DNA of 64,000 nt from Verrucomicrobium sp. GAS474. Its GTDB lineage: Bacteria > Verrucomicrobiota > Verrucomicrobiia > Methylacidiphilales > GAS474. Under the pieces are notes generated by a model. The model was not told the DNA's origin, did not search any database, and saw only the letters and a list, made by a program, of their open reading frames with translations. Location: positions 1,550,001-1,614,000 of the forward strand of contig NZ_LT629781.1 in assembly GCF_900105685.1 (NCBI RefSeq), written 5' to 3'. Position numbers and translations under genes: made by a program. Shown here piece by piece: positions 50,537 to 59,922 of the stretch. How positions within the stretch are numbered: position 1 is the stretch's first letter; each line of letters starts with the position of its first letter.

Positions 50537-52105
50537 ATGAAAAAGCTTAGTCTCAAAGCCAAAATCGCCCTCAACGCCGTCATCGGGCTCGTCGCGATCG
50601 CGGCGTTCGTGGTGTTGCTGAATGTCAGCCTCTATACCCTCGGGAAGATCCAGGACCGCGGCTTTGACGCCGTCCACAAGGCGCTCCTGATCGGGCGGCT
50701 CGAGGCGATGCCCGCAAAGACCTACACCGTCATCGGCGATCTGGTGATCAATCAGGAATTCGACCAGAACCGGAAGGATTGGACCGAGGTGAACAAGGAG
50801 TTCCAGAGCCTCCTCGCCGACCTCGCGACGAAGGCCGATACCGATGCGGAGAAGTCCGCCGCGGCCCGGGTGAAGGCGAAGGTCGACGGCTTTGACGCGG
50901 TCTACGAGAAGATGGCATCGCTGGTGAAGGCGAACAATTTCCCCGAACTCCAAAAGATCGACGGTGATTTCGACAAGGTCCGCGACGGGATCGAGGACGA
51001 TCTGGGCTCCCTTTCCAAAGATGCCTTGGCCGAGGCGGAAAAGAGCGACGCCGCCTTCGACGGGCAGCGCGAGCATACGCAGGTGATCGCGGCCGTCCTC
51101 TCGGTCCTCGCGCTGGTCGGGTTCGTGGCGGCGGGGATCTACACCTACCGGAGCCTCTCGGTCTCGCTTCATCGCGTGATCTCGACGATCTCGACGGCCT
51201 CGGAGCAGACGGCGGCATCGGCGGCGCAGCTCGCCCAGTCGAGCCAGCAGATCGCCGAGGGGGCGAGCGGGCAGGCCGCCTCGCTGGAGGAGACGAGCGC
51301 CTCGATGGAGGAGATCTCGAGTATCGTGAAGGGGACGTCGGACAACGCCGCCCTCTCCAAGGCGCTGGCGGGCGAGGCTCGGGCCTCGGCCGAGGCGAGC
51401 GTCCAGCGGATGGGCGAACTGACCCACGGCGTCCACGACGTCCAGGACGCCTCGCGGAAGATGACCGCCTCGATGGACGAGATCAAGGCCTCCAGCGATT
51501 CCATTTCCAAGATCATCAAGACGATCGACGAGATCGCCTTCCAGACGAACATCCTCGCGCTGAACGCCGCCGTCGAGGCGGCCCGCGCGGGCGAGGCCGG
51601 GGCCGGGTTCGCCGTCGTCGCGGAGGAGGTCCGCTCCCTCGCGCAGCGGAGCGCCGAGGCGGCGAAGGAGACCTCGGCGATCATCGAGGACTCGATCCAG
51701 CGGAGCGTCACCGGCGTCGCGATCAACCAGCAGGTCGGCCGGAAGCTCGAGGAGATCGGCCGGAAGGCCGGGGAGGTCGATGTGACCCTGAAGGCGATCT
51801 TCGAGAAGATCGTCAAGGCCGACGGCGCGATGGGCGAGATCGTCAGCCAGTGCAAGGAAGAGGCCGAAGGCATCCAGCAGATCAACACGGCCGTCTCCGA
51901 CGTCGACCGCGCGACCCAGTCGAACGCCGCCGCCGCCGAGGAGGCTTCCGGGATGGCCCGCGAGCTGCAGAACCAGTCCGATATCCTCAACGCCTCGATT
52001 GCCGACCTGGTGGCGGTCGTCGAGGGGGGCGGGGAGGGGCGGTCCGGGCACGCCCCGGCGGCGCGGGCCGTGCGGGTGGATGCGGGGCAGATGCGGCTGG
52101 GGTGA
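50537..52105 (+). CDS. Methyl-accepting chemotaxis protein lacking a HAMP domain
   Basis: A 522-residue receptor. TM1 is about 10-31 and TM2 about 182-203, around a roughly 150-residue periplasmic helical sensor (four-helix-bundle type). Only about ten residues ([12 protein letters not shown]) separate TM2 from the signalling coil ([20 protein letters not shown]), so the HAMP domain is missing. The tip contains [20 protein letters not shown] and [16 protein letters not shown] near 330-360. No CheR-tether pentapeptide is seen at the C-terminus. An in-frame start 17 codons upstream is less likely. No che genes are in the window. Confidence 0.9.
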   Translation: MKKLSLKAKIALNAVIGLVAIAAFVVLLNVSLYTLGKIQDRGFDAVHKALLIGRLEAMPAKTYTVIGDLVINQEFDQNRKDWTEVNKEFQSLLADLATKADTDAEKSAAARVKAKVDGFDAVYEKMASLVKANNFPELQKIDGDFDKVRDGIEDDLGSLSKDALAEAEKSDAAFDGQREHTQVIAAVLSVLALVGFVAAGIYTYRSLSVSLHRVISTISTASEQTAASAAQLAQSSQQIAEGASGQAASLEETSASMEEISSIVKGTSDNAALSKALAGEARASAEASVQRMGELTHGVHDVQDASRKMTASMDEIKASSDSISKIIKTIDEIAFQTNILALNAAVEAARAGEAGAGFAVVAEEVRSLAQRSAEAAKETSAIIEDSIQRSVTGVAINQQVGRKLEEIGRKAGEVDVTLKAIFEKIVKADGAMGEIVSQCKEEAEGIQQINTAVSDVDRATQSNAAAAEEASGMARELQNQSDILNASIADLVAVVEGGGEGRSGHAPAARAVRVDAGQMRLG

Positions 52106-52185
52106 GGGGGAGGGGCGGCCCTTCGGGGCTGGGTACATCCCCCGTACAGGTGAATGTAACCCGCGCGTTTGAACGAACGGAGGGG

Positions 52186-52248
52186 TTGCCTCCCGGCCCT
52201 GCAAGTTAGTCTCCCCTGAGGAACGAGTGTGCTAGCGCGACGGCAGTC
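52186..52248 (+). repeat. 63-base insertion inside repeat copy 6 (first)
   Basis: Compared with copy 5, the loop of the GGAGGGG/GCCCCTCC hairpin is replaced by a 63-base segment beginning TTGCCTCCCGGCCCTGC and ending CGGCAGTC. It is homologous over its whole length to the second insertion 14 bases later. It is too short to encode a protein. Confidence 0.8.
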
Positions 52249-52261
52249 GCCCCTCCGGACC

Positions 52262-52325
52262 TTGTCTCCCGACCCTGCTAATTAATTGCCCCTTTACGAG
52301 GTGTTGCGCTATCGCGCAGGCAGTC
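52262..52325 (+). repeat. 64-base insertion inside repeat copy 6 (second)
   Basis: Begins TTGTCTCCCGACCCTGC and ends AGGCAGTC, aligning with the first insertion along its length. It contains a TGCGC-TATC-GCGCA hairpin. Relative to copy 5 it sits between GGACC and CTGTCTGAT, replacing at most a few bases. Two related inserts side by side suggest a very small mobile palindromic unit. Confidence 0.8.
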
Positions 52326-52510
52326 CTGTCTGATAGGCCGTGGTGTAGATAGGGCGCTACCCTAAAGGCCTGTCTCCCATAAGCCCACTCTACTCCGCTG
52401 GATCGAACCTCCTTGAGGGCCGAGCCATGGGAAGGAGCATCCACAAGCAAAGCTGTGTGTTCCCTTTCCAAAGGGCGTGACAGGGTTTAGAGTTGCCTCT
52501 GCTTCATCGC

Positions 52511-55500
52511 ATGGCCTCTTCCCGTCGCTCTTCGTCTGTCTCCCTTCCGCCTGCGCCGGTCTTCGATGCGGAGGCCTGGTTTTCCCATAAGGAACTGGCC
52601 GCGGCGCGGAAGGAGATCCTCAAGGCCAAGGGGAAAACGCCCTGCTTTTCCCTCGCCGCGATTCCGGCGGCGGCCCAGGGCTTCGTCGTGGCCGGATTGA
52701 TGGCGGGGCTCGGGCGCCCCGTCCTGGTGCTGGCGCCGGGGCCCCGGACGCAGGAGGAATTCGCCGGGGACTTCGAGGCGTGGACTCCCTCCCCGGATGG
52801 TCCCGGCCTCCTTCTCCTCCCCGAAGCCGAGCCCCTCGTCGGCGAGGCCCTTCCCGATCCGAACGTGGCGGCGGAGCGCCTCGGCGTCGCCCGTCGCGTG
52901 CAGCGGGAGGCAGGCGGTTCCGGCACTCCCCTCGTCGTCGCGACGCGGGCGGGGCTCGACCAGCCGCTGCCGCTGCCGCAGTCGCTGGCGCGGGAGGTCG
53001 TCCTCCTGGCCGTTGGCGGGACCCTGTCCCGCGAGTCGTGGCTGGAGCGGCTGGAGGAGGCCGGATACCAGCGCGAGGGGGAGGTCCAGATCCACGGCCA
53101 GTTCAGCGTCCGGGGGGCGGTGGTCGATGTCTTTTCGTGGGCCTCGATGCTTCCCGTCCGCAGCGAGTGGGACGGCGACGAGGTCGCCTCGCTCCGCGAG
53201 TTCGATCCGGTGACGCAGCGGTCCGTCGCCTCGCTCGACGAGGCCGAGGTGAGCCTGATCCGGGTCGCGCCGCCGACCTCGGAAAAAGAGGGGGAAAAGG
53301 GGAGGAAGGTCATCGCCTTCGGCCTCGGCGGGGCGACGCTCCGCGAATACCTTCCCGAAGGGACGGTCACCTTCTGCCTCGACGACCGCGACGCCGGGGC
53401 CGAGGAGGCGGCCGAGCTGCCCGGGCTCGAATTCTTCGCCCACGATTTCCTCCACTCGAGGAACAGCGCCGATTGGACGGTCCAGGAGCACCGGCGCGAT
53501 CTCTTCCTCGACCACCTCCGGGGCTGGCTCGGCGACGGATGGGAAGTCGTCGTCGCCTCGAACAACGAGGGGGAGGAGAAGCGGCTGCGGGAGATCCTCG
53601 CCGAGCAGAAGGTCGCCCCGAACGCGGTCGCCTTCATCCAGCGGCGGCTCCTGCGCGGCTTCGTCTGGCCCGCGGCGAAGCGGGCGATGCTGAGCGACGC
53701 GGAGATCTTCGGCCGCTACCAGACCCTTCGCGCCCTCCGCATGAAAGGGAGGCAGGCGCGCAACCCCGCCAAGCCGGGCCTCTCCCCGACGGGCGGCGCG
53801 GGGGGCGTGGGCGGGATCATGGGCGGCGGGCGGGACGCGGGGGCCTTCGCCGAATGGGGCGACGGCGATTTCGTCGTCCACCTCCACCACGGCATCGCCC
53901 GCTACATGGGGATGAAGGCGCTCCCCTCGCCGGCCGAGGGGGAGGGCGAGACCGAGGCCCTCGTCCTCCAGTTCGCCGACCAGGCGCGGCTCTACGTCCC
54001 CCTCGAGGACGCCTACCTCGTCTCCCGCTACATGGGGGCGACGAAGAAGGCGCCGAAGCTCGACCAGCTTGGCGGCCCCCGCTGGGACAAGGCGAAGGCC
54101 CAGGCGCGGAAGGCGGTCGCCGAATACGCGATGAAGCTGATCGCGACCCAGGCGGAGCGGGAGACCCTCGGCGGCTTCGCCTACCCGCCCGACGAGGAGA
54201 CGCCGTGGCAGGCCGAGTTCGAGGAGGCCTTCGTCTACGACGAGACGCCCGACCAGCTCCGCGCCATCGCCGACACGAAGCGGGACATGGAATCGCCCCG
54301 CCCGATGGACCGCCTGATCTGCGGCGACGTCGGCTTCGGCAAGACCGAGGTGGCGATCCGCGCCCTCTTCAAGGCCGCCACCGGAGGGAAGCAGGCCGCC
54401 TTCCTCGCGCCGACGACGGTGCTGGCGCAGCAACATTTCGAGAACCTCCGGGAACGCTTCGCCGACTATCCCGTCCGCGTCGAGCTGCTGAGCCGCTACC
54501 GGAAGCCGGAGGAGCAGAAGCGGGTCCTCCAGGGCCTCGCCGAGGGGGGCGTCGACGTCGTCGTCGGGACCCACCGGCTCCTCTCGAAGGATGTCGCCTT
54601 CAAGGACCTCGGCCTCGTCGTGATCGACGAGGAGCAGCGGTTCGGCGTCGTCCAGAAGGAGCGGTTCAAGCAGCTGTTCCGCCTCCTCGACGTGCTGACC
54701 CTCTCGGCGACGCCGATCCCGCGCACGCTCTACATGGCGATGACCGGGGCGCGGGACATGAGCACGCTCGAGACCGCCCCGGCGAACCGCCAGTCGGTCG
54801 AGACGGTCATCAGCCCCTACGACGAGCGGGTGATCCGCTCCGCCATCGAGCGGGAGCTGGCGCGCCAGGGCCAGGTCTATTTCCTCTACAACCGCGTCCA
54901 GACGATCGAGCGGGTCGCCGCGCGGCTCCGGGAGCTGGTCCCGGGTGCCCGCGTCGAGATCGGCCACGGGCAGATGGACAAGCACGAGCTCGAGGAGGTG
55001 ATGCACCGCTTCGTCGCCGGGGAGACCGACGTCCTCCTCGCCACGACGATCATCGAGAGCGGCCTCGACATCCCGAACGCGAACACGATCCTCATCGACC
55101 GCGCCGACCGCTTCGGCCTCGCCGACCTCTACCAGCTCCGGGGCCGCGTCGGGCGCTCGACGGCGAAGGCCTACGCCTACCTCTTCCTGCCGCGCGAGGG
55201 GGGGACGACGGGCGTCGGCGGGGGCGCGGGCAACGCGCGGAAGCGGCTCGGCGCGATGCGGCAGTACGCCCAGCTCGGCTCCGGCTTCAAGCTGGCGATG
55301 CGCGACCTCGAGATCCGCGGCGCGGGGAACCTCCTCGGCACCGCGCAGAGCGGCCACATCACGGCGATCGGCTTCGATCTCTATTGCCACCTGCTGAAGA
55401 AGGCCGTCTCCCGGATCAAGGGCGGGAAGCTGGCGACCGATCCCGCGGAGTGCCGCGTCCAGCTCGACTTCGTCGCCCTCCACCGCTCCGAGGCGACCGA

Positions 55501-55858
55501 CGTCCGCCCCCCGGCCCTCCTCCCCACGGTCTACCTGAAGGAGAGCCGGTGGCGGATCGACGGCTACCGGCGGGTCGTCGAGGCCTCCACGCTCGACGAC
55601 CTCGAGGCGGTCCGGCGGGAGTGGCTCGACCGGCACGGCAAGTGGCCCCTCCCGGTCGAACGGCTCCTCGCCGTCACCGAATTGCGAATTTTGGGGGCCC
55701 AACGGGGCCTTTCCCTGATCGAAACCCAGGGTGAAAAGCTGATTTTGAAGCGCAACGGCGACTTTGTCATGATCGGGGGTAAGTTTCCCCGCTTGACGGG
55801 GGGGACGCCGGAAAATAAGTTCGCCGAGATACGCCGATGGCTTCTTTCCTTCGTTTAA
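52511..55858 (+). CDS. mfd: Transcription-repair coupling factor Mfd
   Basis: A 1115-residue translocase. Its N-terminal UvrB-like part spans about 1-340, the RNA polymerase-interacting region is marked by FVVHLHHGIARYMGM, and the SF2 motor has GDVGFGKTEVAIRALF near 604-619 and DEEQRFGV near 705, then TTIIESGLDIPNANTILID and QLRGRVGRS. The C-terminal TRCF domain follows. Mfd displaces RNA polymerase stalled at lesions and recruits UvrA. An upstream TTG start is possible, but the ATG for MASSRRSS is preferred. The next gene overlaps by 22 bases. Confidence 0.97.
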   Translation: MASSRRSSSVSLPPAPVFDAEAWFSHKELAAARKEILKAKGKTPCFSLAAIPAAAQGFVVAGLMAGLGRPVLVLAPGPRTQEEFAGDFEAWTPSPDGPGLLLLPEAEPLVGEALPDPNVAAERLGVARRVQREAGGSGTPLVVATRAGLDQPLPLPQSLAREVVLLAVGGTLSRESWLERLEEAGYQREGEVQIHGQFSVRGAVVDVFSWASMLPVRSEWDGDEVASLREFDPVTQRSVASLDEAEVSLIRVAPPTSEKEGEKGRKVIAFGLGGATLREYLPEGTVTFCLDDRDAGAEEAAELPGLEFFAHDFLHSRNSADWTVQEHRRDLFLDHLRGWLGDGWEVVVASNNEGEEKRLREILAEQKVAPNAVAFIQRRLLRGFVWPAAKRAMLSDAEIFGRYQTLRALRMKGRQARNPAKPGLSPTGGAGGVGGIMGGGRDAGAFAEWGDGDFVVHLHHGIARYMGMKALPSPAEGEGETEALVLQFADQARLYVPLEDAYLVSRYMGATKKAPKLDQLGGPRWDKAKAQARKAVAEYAMKLIATQAERETLGGFAYPPDEETPWQAEFEEAFVYDETPDQLRAIADTKRDMESPRPMDRLICGDVGFGKTEVAIRALFKAATGGKQAAFLAPTTVLAQQHFENLRERFADYPVRVELLSRYRKPEEQKRVLQGLAEGGVDVVVGTHRLLSKDVAFKDLGLVVIDEEQRFGVVQKERFKQLFRLLDVLTLSATPIPRTLYMAMTGARDMSTLETAPANRQSVETVISPYDERVIRSAIERELARQGQVYFLYNRVQTIERVAARLRELVPGARVEIGHGQMDKHELEEVMHRFVAGETDVLLATTIIESGLDIPNANTILIDRADRFGLADLYQLRGRVGRSTAKAYAYLFLPREGGTTGVGGGAGNARKRLGAMRQYAQLGSGFKLAMRDLEIRGAGNLLGTAQSGHITAIGFDLYCHLLKKAVSRIKGGKLATDPAECRVQLDFVALHRSEATDVRPPALLPTVYLKESRWRIDGYRRVVEASTLDDLEAVRREWLDRHGKWPLPVERLLAVTELRILGAQRGLSLIETQGEKLILKRNGDFVMIGGKFPRLTGGTPENKFAEIRRWLLSFV

Positions 55859-56835
55859 CTGGGCTCTCCGGGGCTTTTTTCGTCTTCGCGTCCCTTTTCT
55901 CGGCCCTTTTCCTCTCGGCGAGCCTCCCCCTCCGCGCGCAGATGGCCGACGGCATCATCGCGATCGTGAATGACTCGGTCATTCCCTTCAGCGAAGTCCA
56001 GAAGCAGGTCGATGACACCGAGCGCTCCCTCCGCGAGACCTACGACGGCCCCGTCCTCGTCGAGAAGATCAAGGAGGCCCGCCTCAACACCCTCCGCGCC
56101 CTCATCGAGCGGGAGCTCATCATCCAGGACGCGAAGGAGCAGGGCCTCTTCATCCCCGACAGCTTCATCGAGGCCCGGATCAAGGCGATGATCCAGAACC
56201 AGTACGAGGGGGACCGCACCGCCTTCATCCGCACGATCCAGTCGAACGGCATGTCCCTCTCCGAGGTGAAGAAGAACTTCCGGGACAACGCCGCCATCGG
56301 CTACATGCGCCGCCACAACATCCCCGACAACATCGTCGTCTCCCCCTACCGCGTGGAGCAGTATTACCAGGACAACGTCGCCCAGTTCACCCAGGAGGAG
56401 CAGGCGAAGGTCAGCATCATCTTCCTCCGCAAGGCGACCGATCCCGCCCGCGCCGACCAGGTGAAGGGCCTCGCCGACGAGATCCTGCTGAAGCTCGACT
56501 CCGGCGCCGATTTCGCCGAGATCGCCCGCTCCTATTCCGAGGGGCCCCGCCGCGCCGACGGCGGCGACCTCGGCTGGGTGCGGCGCGGCGATCTCCGGGC
56601 CGAGCTGGTGAAGGTCGCCTTCGGGCTCCAGCCCGGGCAGACCAGCCGCGTCGTCCCCTCCGACGACGGCTTCTACATCGTCCGCGTCGAGGACACGAAG
56701 CGGCCCCGCGTCTCCTCGATGACCGAGGTCCGCGCCTCGATCGAGCGGACCCTCCTCCAGGAGGAGCGCCAGCGGCTCCAGCAGAAGTGGATCGACGGCC
56801 TCCGGGGCAAGGCCTTCATCAAAACCAATTTCTAA
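55837..56835 (+). CDS. surA: SurA-like periplasmic peptidyl-prolyl isomerase
   Basis: A 332-residue exported chaperone. A signal peptide (MASFLRLTGLSGAFFVFASL and about 15 more) is followed by a SurA N-terminal domain (IIAIVNDSVIPFSEVQKQVD, ALIERELIIQDAKEQGLFIP) and one parvulin (PPIC) domain at about 178-275 (RYSEGPRRADGGDLGWVRRG-like core, with DLGWVRRGDLRAELV). It is shorter than E. coli SurA, with one parvulin domain. It should help outer-membrane proteins fold. It overlaps mfd by 22 bases and is followed directly by pdxA. Confidence 0.9.
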   Translation: MASFLRLTGLSGAFFVFASLFSALFLSASLPLRAQMADGIIAIVNDSVIPFSEVQKQVDDTERSLRETYDGPVLVEKIKEARLNTLRALIERELIIQDAKEQGLFIPDSFIEARIKAMIQNQYEGDRTAFIRTIQSNGMSLSEVKKNFRDNAAIGYMRRHNIPDNIVVSPYRVEQYYQDNVAQFTQEEQAKVSIIFLRKATDPARADQVKGLADEILLKLDSGADFAEIARSYSEGPRRADGGDLGWVRRGDLRAELVKVAFGLQPGQTSRVVPSDDGFYIVRVEDTKRPRVSSMTEVRASIERTLLQEERQRLQQKWIDGLRGKAFIKTNF

Positions 56836-57765
56836 ATGGCCAAGACGGGAGCCCGGGCTCTCCTCCCCACCCTCGCGATCACCCTCGGGGAACCGGCGGG
56901 GATCGGCCCCGAAGTCGTCGCCGCCGCCCTCCGCTCCCCCCGGCTCCCGAAGGGGTTCCGCTACGAGGTCCTCGGCTCCGCCGAAGGGGTCGCGCCCGGG
57001 AGGCCGACGGCCCGCTCCGCCGGGATCGCGTTGAAGGCCCTGGAGGCCGCCGCCGCCGGATGGAAGGCGGGCCGCTACGCCGCCGTCGTCACCGGGCCGG
57101 TCCAGAAGGAGACCCTCATCCGCGCCAGCAAGGGGCTGAGCTTTCCCTATCCGGGACAGACCGAGTTCTTCGCCGCCCGCTGCGGCGTCCCGGAGGACGA
57201 CGTCGTCATGGCGATGGCCTCGCCCCGCCTCGTCGTCGCCCTCCTCTCGACCCACCTCAGCCTCCGCCGGGCGCTCGGGAAAATCACGCGGGAGAAGATC
57301 CTCCGCGTCGTCGTCGAGACGGCGGCCTTCCTCCAGGCGAAGGGGGTCCGCGCCCCGCGCATCGCCCTCGCCGGGGTCAACCCCCACGCGGGGGAGAACG
57401 GCCTCTTCGGCGACGAGGAGGGGCGGATCCTCGTCCCCGCCCTCGCCGCGGCGCGGGAGGCCTTCCCCGGCCTCGCCCTCACCGGCCCCCACTCCCCCGA
57501 CACCGTCTTCTGGCGGGCGAGGAACGGGGAGTTCGACGCCGTCGTCTGCGCCTACCACGACCAGGGGCTGATCCCGTTCAAGCTCCTCGCCTTCCACGAC
57601 GGCGTGAACGTCTCCCTCGGCCTCCCGCTCATCCGCACCTCGCCCGACCACGGCACCGCCCTCGACCTCGCGGGGAAGGGGAAGGCCGACCCCCGCAGCA
57701 TGATCGCGGCGATCGTGCTGGCGGCCCGCTTGGTAAAGTCTCGCCAAGCGTCAAATCGGCGTTAA
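56836..57765 (+). CDS. pdxA: 4-hydroxythreonine-4-phosphate dehydrogenase
   Basis: A 309-residue enzyme of pyridoxal 5'-phosphate synthesis (DXP-dependent route). The start is ITLGEPAGIGPEVVAAAL, with PYPGQTEFFA next. The metal-binding His residues are in LLSTHLSLRRAL, in GVNPHAGENGLFGDEE and in YHDQGLIPFKLL (near 136, 187 and 243). GLPLIRTSPDHGTALDL is the NAD-binding part. The ATG follows directly on the stop codon of surA (TAAATG). It needs PdxJ, which is not in this window. Confidence 0.96.
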   Translation: MAKTGARALLPTLAITLGEPAGIGPEVVAAALRSPRLPKGFRYEVLGSAEGVAPGRPTARSAGIALKALEAAAAGWKAGRYAAVVTGPVQKETLIRASKGLSFPYPGQTEFFAARCGVPEDDVVMAMASPRLVVALLSTHLSLRRALGKITREKILRVVVETAAFLQAKGVRAPRIALAGVNPHAGENGLFGDEEGRILVPALAAAREAFPGLALTGPHSPDTVFWRARNGEFDAVVCAYHDQGLIPFKLLAFHDGVNVSLGLPLIRTSPDHGTALDLAGKGKADPRSMIAAIVLAARLVKSRQASNRR

Positions 57766-57784
57766 TCGTACCTTACTCGTCATC

Positions 57785-59074
57785 ATGAATGTTTCCGACC
57801 TGCGCGGCATCCTGACCTACGTCCCCCAATTCCGGGAAAAGGTCTTCGTCATCGCCATCGACGGCGCGATCGCCGCGCACGAGAATTTCCCGAACATCCT
57901 CCTCGACATCGCCGTCCTGCGGAGCCTGAACATCCGGGTCGTCATCGTCCACGGCATCGCGAAGCAGATGGAAGACCTCGCCGCCTCCTCCGGCGTCGCC
58001 CTCTCCAACATCGACGGCACCGGGACCACCGACGAGGCGACCCTCGCCGTCGCCCTCACCGCCGCGAACCGGGTGACCCACGAGATCATGGAGGGCCTCG
58101 CCGCGAACGACCTTCGGGCCTGCTACTCCAACGCCGTCATCGCCCATCCCTTCGGGATCATCGGCGGCGTCGACCGGCAGTTCACCGGCCGGGTGGAGCG
58201 GCTCGACACGGCGTTCCTCAACGAGCTCCTCGACCGGGGCATCATCCCCGTCGTCCCGCCGCTCGGCTTCGACGGCGAGGGGCGGACCTACCGGGTCAAT
58301 TCCGACGGCGTCGCGCAGACGATCGCCGAGGAGCTGCGGGCCGGGAAGCTGATCTATCTTTCGCCGCAGCCCGGCCTCCTCCGGGGCGAGGGGCTCATCA
58401 GCCAGATGTCGGTCCTCGAGGCCGAGGAATTCTTCAAGAAGTCGCGCAACGAGATCGACGAGGGCCTCCGGTCGAAGGTCGAGCACGGCATCCGGGCGTG
58501 CAAGAACGGCGTCGGCCGGTCCCACATCCTCGACGGGCGGCGGGACGAGGCGATCCTCGGGGAGGTCTTCTCCAAGGTCGGCATCGGCACGATGATCTAC
58601 GCCAACGAATACACCGCGATCCGGCGGGCGCTGAAGAAGGACGTCTCGCGGATCCTGGCGCTCACCGAGGAATCGGTCCAGACCCAGGGCCTCGTGAAGC
58701 GGACCCGGGCGGGCATCCTCGCGCAGCTTTCCGACTACTACGTCTTCGAGATCGACCGGAGCATCGCCGGGTGCGTCGCCCTCCACGTCCATCCCGAGGA
58801 GAAGAAGGCCGAGATGGCCTGCCTCCACGTCAGCCACGCCCACGAGAACCAGGGGATCGGCCGGAAGCTGATGCTCTTCGTCGAGGACCTGGCGAAGGAA
58901 AAGGGGGCGGCCGAGCTCTTTGCCCTCTCGACCCAGGCCTTCAATTTCTTCCAGCAGAAGGGCGGCTTCCGCGAGGTGGCCCCCGACTTCCTCCCCGCCG
59001 AGCGGCGGGAGAAGTACGAGAACAGCGGGCGGAACTCGAAGATCCTGGCGAAGCACCTGACGGCGGGGGGATAG
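57785..59074 (+). CDS. argA: Amino-acid N-acetyltransferase (N-acetylglutamate synthase, ArgA type)
   Basis: A 429-residue fusion of an amino-acid-kinase domain (about 18-285, with KVFVIAIDGAIAAHENFPNI and VVIVHGIAKQMEDLAASS) and a GNAT domain (about 290-420, with VSHAHENQGIGRKLMLFVED for acetyl-CoA binding). This is the architecture of ArgA, first step of arginine synthesis; the kinase domain is an arginine-binding site rather than a catalyst. The key kinase residues of ArgB are absent or altered (IDGAIA for the Gly-rich strand). It starts 19 bases after pdxA in the same direction. Confidence 0.93.
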   Translation: MNVSDLRGILTYVPQFREKVFVIAIDGAIAAHENFPNILLDIAVLRSLNIRVVIVHGIAKQMEDLAASSGVALSNIDGTGTTDEATLAVALTAANRVTHEIMEGLAANDLRACYSNAVIAHPFGIIGGVDRQFTGRVERLDTAFLNELLDRGIIPVVPPLGFDGEGRTYRVNSDGVAQTIAEELRAGKLIYLSPQPGLLRGEGLISQMSVLEAEEFFKKSRNEIDEGLRSKVEHGIRACKNGVGRSHILDGRRDEAILGEVFSKVGIGTMIYANEYTAIRRALKKDVSRILALTEESVQTQGLVKRTRAGILAQLSDYYVFEIDRSIAGCVALHVHPEEKKAEMACLHVSHAHENQGIGRKLMLFVEDLAKEKGAAELFALSTQAFNFFQQKGGFREVAPDFLPAERREKYENSGRNSKILAKHLTAGG

Positions 59075-59120
59075 GCCCCCTCCGAACGCGGAAAACGGAA
59101 GCACCGAAACCCCGGGAACG

Positions 59121-59891
59121 ATGTCGACCCTTTCCCTCGTCCTCAGCCTGGTCCGTTACGGGGGGCTCCGCTCCCTTCCCGGTCTGGCCGCCTTCCTCGC
59201 CTGCAAGGCGGCGGGGGTGAAGGCGGGCTTCGTCCTCCGCCTCGGGCCGCATCGCTGGCTGGCCCGCTCCGACCGTCCCTCGGGCCTCCGGTTCTTCCAC
59301 GAGGTGGTGGTGCGGCGGAGCTACGAGGCCCTGGCCGCGGAGCTGCGGCGGTTCCCCGCGCCGGTCATTTTCGACGTCGGCGCGAACTGCGGGGCCTTCG
59401 CGCTCTGGGCCCTCTCCGTCAATCCGCGCGCCCGGGTCCGCTCCTTCGAGCCGGGCAGCTGCTTCGACATCCTCGACGCCAATCGCGAGCTCTACATGAA
59501 GGCGCGGGAGGAGGGCCGGGAGGGCGACTGGCGCGTCGAGCACTGCGGCATCTCGTCCTCCGACGGCTTCGTCTGCTTCGAGGAGGACGCCGATTCGAGC
59601 ATGGTGATCCTCTCGGCGAAGGGAACCCGCCGCTTCCCCGTCCGCACGCTGGACGGTTTTTCCCCCGCGCCGGAGATCGTCAAGATCGACATCGAGGGGC
59701 ACGAGCTCGAGGCGTTGAAGGGGGCGGAGCAGACCCTGCGGACGGCCCGCGTCGTCTTCCTCGAATACCACGGGATCGAGATGCGCGTCCAATGCGCGGC
59801 CTTCCTCCGGGAGCGGGGCTTCGAGGTGCGGGACGTCCCGGGCACCGAGTTGCTGCTCGCGCTGAAGGGGGCGCAGGTCGCCGCGAGTTGA
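59121..59891 (+). CDS. FkbM-family methyltransferase
   Basis: A 256-residue SAM-dependent methyltransferase. The SAM-binding motif is VIFDVGANCGAFALWALSVN near 83-102, followed by VRSFEPGSCFDILDANREL, and the later IVKIDIEGHELEALKGAEQT is characteristic of FkbM proteins. The N-terminal 60 residues are variable. Family members often O-methylate sugars in surface glycans or natural products, which suits the glycosyltransferases just downstream. The acceptor is unknown. Confidence 0.9.
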   Translation: MSTLSLVLSLVRYGGLRSLPGLAAFLACKAAGVKAGFVLRLGPHRWLARSDRPSGLRFFHEVVVRRSYEALAAELRRFPAPVIFDVGANCGAFALWALSVNPRARVRSFEPGSCFDILDANRELYMKAREEGREGDWRVEHCGISSSDGFVCFEEDADSSMVILSAKGTRRFPVRTLDGFSPAPEIVKIDIEGHELEALKGAEQTLRTARVVFLEYHGIEMRVQCAAFLRERGFEVRDVPGTELLLALKGAQVAAS

Positions 59892-59922
59892 GCGCAGCGC
59901 GCGGGAGGCGGGGCCGGACGGA

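Larger units (their letters stand above)
52113..52445 (+). repeat. Intergenic repeat element, copy 6 (with two nested inserts)
   Basis: This copy contains the half element of copy 2b and the left part of copy 5: GGCGGCCCTTCGGGGCTGG, GTACATCCCCCGTACAGGTG, GCGCGTTTGAACGAACGGAG, and then the block with GGCCGTGGTGTAGATAGGGC, CTCTACTCCGCTGGATC, GAGGGCCGAGCCATGGGAAG. The GGAGGGG/CCCCTCC hairpin and the segment after it are split by two short related insertions. It starts about 8 bases after the receptor gene's stop and reaches to about 65 bases before mfd. Confidence 0.87.

Noticed and set aside
52113-52445. Integron attC sites at gene ends
   Set aside because: The elements are found after stop codons and are hairpin-rich, but are far longer, occur in both orientations, lack paired GTTRRRY/RYYYAAC boxes, and are not close together with small cassettes.
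52487-55702. Long open frame opposite mfd (1071 codons)
   Set aside because: Same cause; no recognisable domains, while the plus strand encodes every Mfd motif.
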